Below are positions 54,006-64,000 of a DNA stretch of 64,000 nt, piece after piece. The DNA comes from Neoechinorhynchus agilis (taxonomy: Eukaryota > Acanthocephala), in contig CM121341.1 of assembly GCA_051530055.1 (NCBI GenBank), positions 9,920,001 through 9,984,000 on the forward strand. Reading direction: 5' to 3'. Within the stretch, counting starts at the first letter, position 1. Every line of letters starts with the position of its first letter. The notes below the pieces were generated by a model, which worked only from the letters and a program-made list of their open reading frames with translations, had not been told where the DNA came from and did no database searches. The translations under genes were made by a program, and so were the position numbers.

Positions 54006-56798
54006 TATATATAAACACGTTTTATTGAATAAGAAAAACGATAAATACACTTGCCAGCATCTATCTTTGCTGAAGTTGTCTGGATGTCAGATACTGAGGC
54101 AGGGAGGTGAGGTTTGTCTTTGGAGTTTACGGGAGAATGACAGATTAGGAGTCTTTCCCTGTTCTCCGGTTATTAAGGAAAGATTGGGCTTGAGGGAAGA
54201 TAGATTTTTGGTAGAGGGTGGTACGAGCCAGGGGGGGGATGAAAAAGGTTGGGTTCCGGGTGTTTACTAGGGACGAATATTTAGAGATGAGGGAAGAAAA
54301 TTGTGGAGGGGGTTGAAGAAGGCGGAGGGCGTTTTTGGAGAAAATGGAGTGGAGATGGGCGTCGAGGGGAAGGGAGTGAAGTTTCGCATATTCTAGCTGC
54401 TGTCTTGCGGAAGATCTCGAGAGAATGGAGAGCATTGACGGAGAGGGAGAGGAAACTGGGGAAAGCGTATGTAAGGATAGGAAGGATGGTAGAAAGATAA
54501 AAGTGGGCGAGGTGTTTAGGAGAAACGCCGAGACGCCGGGGGAGCTTGGGGAGGTAAAGACGAAGGTTTGTTTTAGAAAGTTTAAATGAAAGGTGGGCAT
54601 CCCATTTAAGGTTTTCTTGCAAAATCAGGCCTAGTATTCGGAGAGAAGAGGAGCGTTGGATGGGGAGAGGCGCGGGGATTAGGTTGCGTTTGGAAATGTG
54701 GGGGACAAGCTCAAAAGATTTGGATAAATTTAGGGAGAGGTTTAGGGTGGAGAGCGAGGAAATTAGATCTTTGAGCTCGTCCATGGTTGTGGAGAGGGAG
54801 AAAGGGAGATGCGATGGTAATGACTGTGAGGTAATCGGCATAGAGAAAATATTCGGTAGGAGGAGTGAGGGGAAACGCCTTGGAAATATCCAGTTGCACG
54901 AGACGGACGGTTGATTCTGGATTGGAATCAAAGCTGCGCACAAGCGTATCGTAGATGCAGATGAGGGCATATGAACACGAGTAATTGGGACGGAAAGCGA
55001 ATTTTGAAGGGCAGATGTTTTGAGGAAGAAGGGAAGTAGGCGGGTTTTAAGGCACGTTTCTAAGATTTTAGAGAAAGGTGAGAGGATAGAGATGGGACGA
55101 AAGGATGTGGGGGAAATGCGTTTATTATTTTTGGGTAGGGGGACGACACGGGCTTACTTAAGACACGATGAGAAAGAGCCCAATAGAAAGCTAAGGTTCG
55201 TTATGTGCGTTAGAGGATCGATAAGGTCCGGGATGATGAAACGAATTGCCCAATTTGGGATAGTCGAATTAGGGGAAGAATGGCGGGGCAGGCGTTTAAG
55301 TATCTCTAGGATTTCGCGAGGGGAAACTAAGGAAGGGCATGTAATGGGCGGGTTAGAAAGTGCGAAGGGAGGTTGGGACAAAGAAGAGGAGGATTGCGGA
55401 GGACAGAGATTTTTATTCATGGTGCTGAGGATTGAGAGGAGATCAGATTTGGGGAGAGATGCGAAGGGGGTGTATCTACCAAGACAAGTGACATTTTTTA
55501 TTTCACGTCACCAGTTTCGATTGGGAACGGACCGAGATGAGAGGAATACTTTGCGGGCTATTCGGATGCGTTTGGTCATTGTGGAGTGGAGGGAGGGGTA
55601 AGCGGGATTGCCTGACCGGAAAGCTTTGGTGACCTGTATTTGAAGGGTTTTTAGAAAAGGCGAGAACCGTGAAGGGCCGCGATTCGATATTCGTATTCTT
55701 TTGCGAGGAAAGGAGGCCTTCATCGCAGATTTTATTAGATTTGACAAAGAGCCCATTGCAATCGAGGGGTCGGTGCCAAAGATGGTAGAGCGGTTTTGCG
55801 TAATAAGAGAATTGACACATACAGCAAAGGCGTGGGTATGATGATCACGTTTATCCCAGACAACGTAGGGGTCGGAAAAGGAACGTTTTTGAGGTGATGA
55901 GGGGGAGCGTGAGGGGAAAGTAACGAGTTGGGAAAGGTGAAAGAGAGGGCGGGATCGGCAGTTCTATAAAATCACCCAATATGATAAAGTGATCTGAGGA
56001 AGTGGAAAGTAGGTCAGTAAATAGGTGGTCTATTTGTTGAAGTTTGTTGGGGATGTTTGAGGAAGGAGGCCGATAAAGGCCAGCGATAGAGGTCTCACGC
56101 TGGCCATTGCGGAGGGGAAGATGAAGTTGGATGTGAAGCCATTCAAGATCATCGGAGATGAAAAGGTAGGGTGAAGAGCAATGGTAAGGGAGAGAGGCGC
56201 GGATGAAGATCGATATGCCTCCCCCGTTTCGGAAGTCCCTTGTGAGGTCAAAAGCTTGAAAGTTTGGAAGGAAGGCAGATAATTTGCTAGGGATGAGACC
56301 AAGTTTCCGTAATTACAAGGATGTCGGCGTTGTACGAAGAGGCCACTATATGGAGCTCATCCAGTTTGGGAAGGAGGCTGCGGATGTTAGAATAAAAGAT
56401 TATTGGAGAGAGATGTTTAGAAGGGACATGAGGGGTGGGCACTGACGGAGAGGGTTGAAGCTGCGTAAAGAGAGAAGAAATGGGAGTTGACCGATGGGGT
56501 AGTTTAGGGGTAAGGGATTCGTGGGTGGACACTGTAGTGAGGGGTGATTTGAGTGTAGGGACCGGGACCATAAGGGTGGGAACTGCGTATGCGGGTTGGG
56601 AGTTGAAGAGGTGGTGGTAAGAGGTGAGGTAGTGTGCGCGTCCAAGGTATTTTTCGCTTCTGAGGGGTGAAGCGAAAATTTCCAGATTTGGTAGGGTGCG
56701 GATTAGTGGTTTTAGGCACATGAGAGATGAGTGGAGGCAGGGATGAGAGGGGTTTAGGAGGAGTTAGTTTACGAGGCTAGGGATGGCCGCGATGGAGC
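54006..56798 (-). mobile_element. LINE-B, inserted in a PLE (antisense)
   Basis: On the minus strand the element starts near 56790. It has the endonuclease start IIFYSNIRSLLPKLDELHIV (about 56405-56345) and further endonuclease pieces to about 55950. A linker block follows (ILEILKRLPRHSSPNSTIPN, about 55320), then RT palm motif A VQLDISKAF (about 54895-54870), followed almost at once by motif C YADYLTVIT (about 54850). The motif B region is deleted. RT C-terminal sequence follows to about 54145 (YAFPSFLSLSVNALHSLEIF). An AATAAA on the minus strand (near 54020) precedes the 3' end. The coding strand is strikingly C-rich and purine-poor. CR1/Jockey-type by layout. Dead through frame changes and deletion. 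Confidence 0.85.
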
Positions 56799-57260
56799 GT
56801 ATAATGAAATGTGGATGCGATTCACAACGAGTTGACGTTTACACCAACTCTACATGAACTGATTCGCCCCAAGAAAGATCAGCAGACATCCGCCTCGGTT
56901 TACAAAATCCCGTGTTCTGGGTGCGAACAGGTTTACGTGGAACAAACCAACAATTTTAAAAGGCGGATGAATGAACGCAAATCGTCGATTGCTCGTAATA
57001 CGGATATGAGTTCAGCAGTGGTGGCTCACACAAAAAAACCGGCCACAAAATTGATTTTGATGGTGCTGCCACACTCGTTCGTTACAACAAACGATTTGAA
57101 CGAATTAACGTAGAGGCCAGCGGGTATAATACCTTTTAAGGCAATAAGCCTGACTTCAGATTGAGGATGGGAGTTCCACCGGATATAACTTGATAATCCC
57201 TGAGTGTGTGTTTTTAGATTTTGAAGAAGATCCAAGATAGGGGATCGAAATATTGACTTT
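56799..57260 (+). mobile_element. PLE fragment, GIY-YIG part (3' of nested LINE)
   Basis: Encodes FTPTLHELIRPKKDQQTSA and VYKIPCSGCEQVYVEQTNNF, the Penelope GIY-YIG start (GQT has become EQT). Then RRMNERKSS and a 3' region with helical remnants. It is the expected continuation of the fragment ending at 54005. The boundary words CGTATA near 54004 and 56799 may be the target duplication of LINE-B, but six bases is weak evidence. Confidence 0.8.
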
Positions 57261-57439
57261 AATTAATAATCAATTGTAGTTCTCCAAAACAACCAACAAA
57301 CTATGAATAATTTTTTCAAAAAAATTTCACTCGACTAAGATTTTAAAAAGACGGTCAATGAATTTTGCCGCATTACGCAGTGCGATTAGGTCCCCTTGAG
57401 AAGCAAGAGACAGGCAGTTTGGGACAAAATTTTAATCAC

Positions 57440-58028
57440 GCGAGTTCACGACTCAATGCTATCGGACGTGCGTGACGAGGTGACCCGAGCTCAATTGTTG
57501 GCGGTCTCTTCGAAGGAATCTTGAACCTGGCTGAGCGCTGTTCCGATTCCTTCTCTCGGAAATTTACTCACAGACGAAACAGTAAGGATCGGAGTGTATT
57601 TCCGACTGCGTCTACTGATTTGTGTCCCCCGAAATTAACTCGGTGATTAGTATAGCCCTGAATACGATGCACGCACCGAATCGGCTCGAACCGAGTCACC
57701 TCTGCAGACTCGATGGTCGAAGACCGGACGAGGTAACTGTGTTCCCGTGGCGAGAAGAGAAATCCCTTCTGACGCCCTTGCCCGTTCAATCTAAGACATT
57801 CCTCAAGGCGCGAAGGAGGTGCTGCAATTGCCGCAGAGGAACGTAAGCGCGGGAAGTACGCGGAGCTCTTGAGGGCGCATCACTTCGTCCCTTTCGGCGT
57901 TGAGACGCTCGGTGCCTTCGGTGCTGAGGCAGGGAACTTCACGGCGAATCTGTCAGGAAAGATGAGGATCGCAACCGGAGACCCAAGAGCAGGAACGTTC
58001 TTCCTACAAAACATAGGTCTCGCGATCT
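57440..58028 (+). mobile_element. RLE-type LINE, endonuclease end, divergent copy E
   Basis: Frames here echo the C terminus of the RLE family: RVHDSMLSDVRDEVTRAQLL, then LEPSHLCRLDGRRPDEVTVF followed by PW (about 57685-57745), and LLRAHHFVPFGVETLGAFGA (about 57862-57920) ending GTFFLQNIGLAI. Identity to copies A and B is much lower, so it is a sister family. It is 5'-truncated with several frame changes, and at its end it runs into the left repeat of the next Gypsy relic. Confidence 0.75.
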
Positions 58029-58712
58029 GTAGTGATGTAGTAATACAATGATTGACGGTTTCGTCACATGATAATTATTTGGCACTTGGTGCCGTGTTAT
58101 AGTGTGAGCGTGTGTTCGTGGTTGAATATAGATATGCGCTCAAATAACACAGATCAGAGTACGACATTTGGCGACGAGCGTGGGATCTCGACGATGCAGT
58201 CCCTCATAGATAAGCAACATGAGTTGTTGAAATTGATGATTAAACAAACGGGACAAACAAAGCTGGGCGAGAATAGAATCGAGCAAAAGCATAGAGATAT
58301 ACAAGTGTTTCGGTATTTCGATCCTGATAGCGAAACGTGGGATGATTATGAGGCGCAATTATCAAAACATTTGGAATTGTGCGGGGTTGAAACCCAAGAC
58401 GTAATGCAGGCTTGCTTGTTGGCGTGAACCAGTCCACGGATTTACGCAAAGGTTCGGAAAAGTTTGGGCACGAGAAACCCCAGTGATTGCTCTTTCGAAG
58501 AGTTAAAAGATATCATATCGAAGTTATACACCCAGCAAATACACGAGGTAGCTGCACGATATCGTTTTAGTAAGATCAAATGAAACCAGGACAAAGTTAT
58601 AAGGATTGGATATCAGAGCTATGGGACAAATCGGAAGTAAATGCGGATTCTTGATACAGTAATATTAAACAGCCCACATGAGGAAATACGAAGATCTGGC
58701 TTGCGTTCACCT

Positions 58713-58990
58713 TACACAGATCAGAGTACGACACTTGGCAACGAGGGTGGGATCTCGATGATGCAGCCCCTCATAGAGAAGCAACATGAGTTGTTGAAAT
58801 TGATGATTAAACAAACGGGACAAACAAAGCTGGGCGAGAATAGAATCGAGCAAAAGCATAGAGATATACAAGTGTTTCGGTATTTCGATCCTGATAGCGA
58901 AACGTGGGATGATTATGAGGCGCAATTATCAAAGCATTTAGAATTGTGCGGGGTTGAAACCCAAGACGTAATGCAGGCTTGCTTGTTGGC
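58713..58990 (+). repeat. Internal duplication of Gypsy gag start
   Basis: About 280 bp nearly identical to 58146-58427, head to tail about 570 bp apart, inside the Gypsy relic. The high identity means that the duplication is recent compared with the breaks elsewhere in the element. Confidence 0.9.
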
Positions 58991-60611
58991 GGTGAAGGCA
59001 AGTATGGAGTTCTATACAGGAGCTGCGGAGTCAATAATCACATGCTCTTTATGGTTCCGAATCGGAAAACCAAAATTAAGACCAACAAATACGCTAAGAG
59101 CCTTTGCAGGAGTGGAAATCAAGAATCTGGGAAGATGTGAAATGAATGTAAAGTTGGGCAGGAAGTTGAAAAAAGTCCAAGTAGTGGTAGTGCCAGAGTC
59201 AGGCAGATGTCTGTTTGGGCTACCATGGGTTTTGGAATTTTTGAAGATTCCAGCGGACCTCGTAGGGGTGCACAATGTCGATTTGGAAAGAGGGGATAGA
59301 GGCGAAGCATTATTTTCGAAATTAAAGAAATCGTTCCCGTCAGTGTTTAACAATGAACCGGAGCCTATGAAAGATTTCCGAGCAAGATTAGTTGTGAAAG
59401 AAGACTCCAAACAACACATTTGTGGTGCGAGAAGGAATCCATTCGCGCTGCAAGATCCGTTAGAACAAGAACTGGATCGTTTAATAAAGTTGAAAATTTT
59501 GTCACATGTCGATGTGAATCAAGACGAAATAGAATGGGCCACGCCAATTGTAGTAGTTAGGAAGACCGGAAGGAAGATACGAATTTGTGGAAATTTCAGT
59601 TAATAGTTGAATCACACTGCATGCCCACATTCGAAGAACTAACGCGGAAACTGGCGATTGACAATCTACAGATTCCTGTGGATGATCAAACGAGTAGATT
59701 ACTAACGATTGCTACACCATATGGTTTCTTTAAGTACAATATCCTTGTCAAGACTAAGAAACGGATCAATCAGAGATACACAAATAGCGCGGATTAAGCG
59801 GTACCTGATTCCAGGATGGCCTAATGGGCCGAGAAATGAAGATATGGATTTTAAAAACCGCAAGGGAGAGCTATAAACGGAGAACGCTGTGTTATTATGG
59901 CTCGATCGTATGGTGATTTCATCTTCACTTAGAAACGAGGTTTTGCAAAAATTACATGAAGGGCATCCAGGAGAAAAAGGAATGGGTTGGATAGAGAAAT
60001 CCAAGAACATGTGGGCTGCTGCGCAGAAGAGACAACAGTCGAATGCTCGGGAGCAACCATTATTTCCATAAGATATCCCCGCTGGACCATGGAAAAGAAT
60101 TCATTTAGACTTCGCCGGTCCTATCAATTGAATGTTTTTCCTTGTAGCAGTGGATGCATTTTCTAAGTAGCCAGAGGTGTAATTGAAACCAAGTTCAACA
60201 ACACAGACGACCATCACGTGCTTGAGAGAAGCATTTGCAAGATTTTGAATCCCGGAACGAATCGTGTCCGATAACGGAGCTCAATTCGTCTCGAAGGAAT
60301 TCCGAACATTTTGTGACGAAAACGGAATTACACATTGTAGGAGTTCCATATATCACCCAAAGACAAATGGTCTAGCAGAGAGATTTGTGGGTACCCTGAA
60401 AAGACGAGCGAGGCCAGAACATCTTAGCCTGCACAACTTTCTAATGTGTTACAGGAATACACCGCATACCATAACTCAGAAGTGCCCTGCTGAAATGATG
60501 TTTGGGAGACGCATAGCGTCTTTAATGGACAATTTAAAACCGACTGCTTTCAAGACATCTAACAGCAAGCAATCGTTTCAGAAGCAGGCTCATGATGAAA
60601 ATTGTGCAACA

Positions 60612-60833
60612 CTAAAAGACTAGATATCGTGCAGCTACCTCGTGTATTTGTTGGGTGTATAACTTCGATATGATAGCTTTCAACTCTTCGAAAGAGCAAT
60701 CACTGGGGTTTCTCGTGCCCAAACTTTTCCGAACCTTTGCGTAAATCCGTGGACTGGTCCACGCCAACAAGCAAGCCTGCATTACGTCTTGGGTTTCAAT
60801 CCTGCACAATTCCAAATGTTTTGATAATTGCAC
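60612..60833 (-). repeat. Inverted gag piece inside the Gypsy relic
   Basis: Minus-strand sequence reading QLSKHLELCRIETQDVMQAC, the same gag segment found in plus orientation at 58350-58560. It lies just after the integrase region. It could come from strand switching during reverse transcription or from a later inversion. Confidence 0.85.
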
Positions 60834-61440
60834 CGGTCCACTGTCTTATGTGGCACAGACGAATGGAGGTTAGAAGAGAATTCATGCCGATCACATAAGA
60901 AAAAGAGTCAGGAAAAAGACGATCAAGAGGATTCGAAAACAAACAATAAGGGAGAGATAGCTGGAGATTTGAGCAATGGCGATAACCAGGATGGAAAACA
61001 TCAAGAGTTTAAAAGAGATAGAGAACAGATAAGAGAAAGAAGTTTGGGGTGGGATCAACGGGAAATAAGATACACCACAGGAAACAGAACAAAGACAGGG
61101 CGGGGATCGTGTTGAAGAAGAAAGAAGGATGAGCGAGGAGAGCTTCAGACCAGCAGATCATCGAGAAAACATAAACGAGGATGAATTGGAAGCACGACAA
61201 GTGAATGATGGGCGTTGACTCAGACGGAGTACACGAACAAGAAGAAAGCCGCTACTGCCATATGATTAGTACCGAAATCTTCGAGCGGGAGAAATGTAGT
61301 GATGTAGTAATATAACGATTGACGGTGTCGCCAATGATAATTATTTGGCGACGGTGTCGTCACATGGTAATTATTTGGCACTTGGTGCCGTGTGAGTGTG
61401 TTCGTGGTTGGATATAGATATGCGCTCACCTAAACTCTGA

Positions 61441-61739
61441 AATGAACACGAAAACGTATCTCACGAACACGGAGTTTGAGATAGACACTGTCTTAACCAT
61501 TCACAAAGCCTGTGAAGACTTATAGGAGGCTCGCATTGAGGGTAAGGCAGTGGCAGACTTTGTAGCTTATAGAACCATGTTAGTCGTTTTCCCGGTAGCT
61601 TTAGTAGATCGCCTACGACTATTATTGGACGAGGGCCTGCCTGGGAGAATCAGTCACCTTAAGTGCGTCATTGGCATGGCTCGGTCCTACAGGGATTCAG
61701 GTATGAAAGGGGTGTTAATGGAGGGACTAGAAATAGGAG
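61441..61739 (+). other. Unassigned coding-like stretch
   Basis: A frame with NTEFEIDTVLTIHKACEDL and VDRLRLLLDEGLPGRISHLK has no family I can name. It lies between the right repeat of one Gypsy relic and the left end of the next and may be part of either or of a host exon. Confidence 0.25.
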
Positions 61740-64000
61740 GTGTGATTGTGAATGTGACGACGACAGTGCGCATTTCACATATACTGATCGTGTGTATGGA
61801 CATGTACGTGCACCCGTCCATTTGCTAGATTGTTAGTTCGCGGTTTTTTGTTGAATAAACGCCTAAATGCAGAACATTTTGTTCAACAAAAAAGGGTCAC
61901 CAAAAGACAATCACGAAAGCATATGGATCGAAATGTGCTCTACTCTCGATACAACCGTTCATAGAGTGAATGATGCTTTGCTGAAACCAGATAAGCTAAC
62001 CATGATACCAAGTGACTGCCACTCAGCCGAAATCTTTGAGCACTGGCTCGCAACATTCGAAAATTACATACAGGATTTCGAGCTAGACGATAAAGGGAAA
62101 TTGGTCCGCCTTATCAATTGTGTAGGTCCGAAGGTCTATGCTCAAATCAAAACATGTAGAACTTATGAAGATGCTAAAGGAGTTTTAAAAAAGTCATATT
62201 GCAAAGCAACTAATGTGATTGCGGCGCGGTACCGCTTGATGACCCGTCGACAAACGAATACCGAGTCGGTGACGGATTATGTAACCGAATTAAGGCTGTT
62301 GGCGGATCAATGTCAATTCAAAGACGTTAAAGCTGACGTAGCTAAAGAAGAAGCAATAAGAGAATAACTTATCGCGGGAGTGTACTCAGACAAGCTAAGA
62401 CTGAAGCTGCTTGAAAAATCGGACATTGTCCTAGATGAAGCGATTCAACAAGCTACTGTTATTGAGCAGGCTGAGAACGATTGCTCTAACTACAACCAAT
62501 CACAATGTAGCTACATAAAAAAGATCAACCATCGCTTGACGAATACCTAACACAGAGTCTGATTGTCGCGTTGCCATTACTCCTACTCCTGATTGTCGAG
62601 CTGCCAACACTCCTATCCCTCGAACGATAGTAAGCGAAAGCTCCGTTGCCATAAATCTACCAGCAAAAATGCTATTTTTGCGGAGAAAGGCGTCATCATA
62701 GATCAATATGTCCGGCGAAGGATGCGAAGTGCAACATCTGCAAGAAAATAGGCCACTATGCGAAAGTTTGCCAGTCTGCGTCTAGAGTGGCCGCGATCTC
62801 ATTACTGGCAATCCAAAATATACGCAAAAGTCAAGGTTCTGATTTCATCTTCTTGAACGATAAATCGAAACTATCAGTTTTGTTCGACACGGGCAGTTCT
62901 CAAAACTTCATTGACGATAAAATAGCGAAGAGACTAGGACTCAAGGTTATACCAAGCAAAGTGCCGGTGCGAATGGCCTCTGGTGATGCCCGAAGAAATA
63001 CTACCGTAATGACTGAAGCAAGTCTAAAATACCGAGGAGTAGTAGTTCACGGCAATGTCAAGCTATATGTCCTAGGGGATTTATGCACGGATGTAATTCT
63101 GGGGAGAAGCTTCATGGATCGTTTCGAAGAAGTAAAGTTTATTTTCAGTGGAAACGGATCTCTTCGGGGCATGGCGATGAATGGAGAGTTGACTCCGTGT
63201 CGTTTCGCCAATCTGAGTGAGAATTGTCGACCGATTGCCGTGAAATCAAGGAATTATTCCCACGCTGACAAGAGCTACATTAAAGAAGAAGTTCGGCGAT
63301 TGCTCTCTGAGGGAATAATAGTTCCTAGTCAGTCGCCTTGGCCGGCTCAAATGCTGGTTGTCCGGAATAAAGCCGGAAAGCCTCGAATGGTAATCGATTA
63401 CGCGTCCACCATCAACAGATACACTGAGCTTGATGCTTACCCCTTCCCAAAATTGAGGATCTGGCTAGAGAAGTAGCCCAATACATGTATTACACCGCTA
63501 TTGATCTTCGACATGCCTACCACCAAATACCCATAAACAGATTAGATGGGGTTTATACCGCTTTTGAAGCAGATGGGGGCCTTTACGAATTCACCCGGAT
63601 CCCATTTGGAGTTATAAACGGGGTAGCCGTGTTTCAAGGAGTGATGGACTCGATCATAGCAAATAATTCGCTGAACATCACGTACGCCTATCTGGACAAC
63701 ATTACTATTTGCGGATCAACAATCGAAGAACATGATATTAATTTAGAGAAGTTCGAAACAATCGCGAGGGATCTAGGGTTGAAATTTAATGAGGGCAAAT
63801 GCGTTTTCAGAACGAACCAAATAGCAATGCTTGGTTACCTCATTTTACATCGAAGTATAAAACTTGACCCTGCGAGAATAGAGAGTTTGATGGCGCTGAA
63901 GCCTCCAATGGACACTGCCGCTTTAAAACATTGCATGGGAATATTCTCATATGATTCAAATTGGATACCAGATTTTTTGACAAAAATTCATCCGATAATC
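61740..64000 (+). mobile_element. Ty3/Gypsy LTR retrotransposon, 5' half, runs off the window
   Basis: A probable LTR end with a GAATAAA signal (about 61740-61866) is followed by gag (from 61867). Two knuckles follow (CYFCGERRHHRSIC and CNICKKIGHYAKVC, about 62667-62770), then a retroviral-type protease (FDTGSSQNFIDD, about 62883), and RT with AIDLRHAYHQIP (about 63500), IPFGVINGVAVFQ and AYLDNITI (about 63690). It is the best preserved Gypsy copy here, with few breaks in the part seen. The other end lies outside, so LTR comparison for age is not possible. Confidence 0.85.

Larger units (their letters stand above)
58029..61425 (+). mobile_element. Ty3/Gypsy LTR retrotransposon fossil with short end repeats
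   Basis: Direct repeats of about 115-130 bp lie at 58029-58142 and 61293-61425 (both start TGTAGTGATGTAGTAATA). Between them lie gag (FDPDSETWDDYEAQLSKHLE), a second, almost identical gag start at 58713-58990, a protease-RT linker (GRCLFGLPWVLEF), a much shortened RT, integrase (HEGHPGEKGM, VSDNGAQFVSKEF, YHPKTNGLAERF) and a C-terminal basic tail. The copy has many breaks and internal losses, but both ends are present. The right repeat is slightly longer through an internal duplication. Confidence 0.85.

Noticed and set aside
54303-54500. Gly/Arg-rich plus-strand frames across 54145-55820
   Set aside because: They are the reverse complement of the C-rich LINE-B RT; the minus-strand reading has RT motifs and the plus strand has none.
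1-64000. tRNA, rRNA, snRNA genes and CRISPR arrays
   Set aside because: Looked for cloverleaf-like blocks, rRNA-like conserved words and evenly spaced short repeats; none was convincing. The only regular tandem repeat is the 95-bp pair at 20141.

Overview
This window looks like accessory, transposon-dense DNA from an invertebrate metazoan. It carries LINEs with apurinic-type endonuclease, LINEs with a restriction-like endonuclease (RLE), Penelope-like elements (PLEs) with GIY-YIG nuclease, Ty3/Gypsy relics, AATAAA poly(A) signals and SUMO genes. The DNA is AT-rich and no prokaryotic gene layout is seen. I cannot fix the phylum from the sequence; a nematode or an arthropod would both fit. Very few open frames look like host genes: two near-identical intronless SUMO genes (1628-1951 +, 39157-39480 +), a third broken SUMO copy (about 40079-40376 -), and one unfamiliar 292-residue coiled-coil protein (30640-31518 -). 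A tiny glutathione-transferase-like fragment and a few unassigned short frames complete the list.

Layout. 1-2304: old duplicated non-coding repeats and SUMO copy 1. 2305-7692: pieces of RTE-like LINEs and an antisense RLE element. 8025-14420: a LINE ('LINE-A') split by a PLE that has a 10-bp target duplication and an inverted copy of its own 3' end. 14456-19550: a mosaic of Gypsy relics, RNA-virus-like sequence and PLE scraps. 19550-21300: apparently empty. 21330-22077: Gypsy integrase relic. 22102-24907: a second, antisense LINE-A copy interrupted by a 2-kb GC-rich, poly(A)-tailed insert that looks like a reverse-transcribed viral mRNA. 24910-28605: LINE, Gypsy and PLE remnants and dispersed repeats. 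28606-32950: the quietest stretch, with the coiled-coil gene. 32956-35803 and 46645-49530: two long copies of the RLE LINE family. 36400-38200: LINE and OTU-like scraps. 38696-40376: SUMO copies 2 and 3 in a tail-to-tail palindrome. 41020-42420: picorna-like virus fossil. 43012-45194: a long PLE. 49787-53015: Gypsy relic and its dispersed end repeats. 53210-57260: a PLE into which another LINE is inserted. 57440-64000: an RLE-related scrap, a Gypsy relic with short end repeats, and a second Gypsy copy that runs off the window.

How the parts relate. At least three retroelement machineries (LINE target-primed reverse transcription, PLE, LTR) have worked in the same lineage. The window records their side products: elements nested in elements, 5' truncations, internal deletions, and at least two and probably three captures of RNA-virus-like sequence. 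One of these carries the marks of LINE-type retroposition (poly(A) tail, short target duplication). Another is sandwiched between two copies of a Gypsy leader, which suggests template switching on an LTR element. All assignments come from reading translations by eye; no database search was possible.
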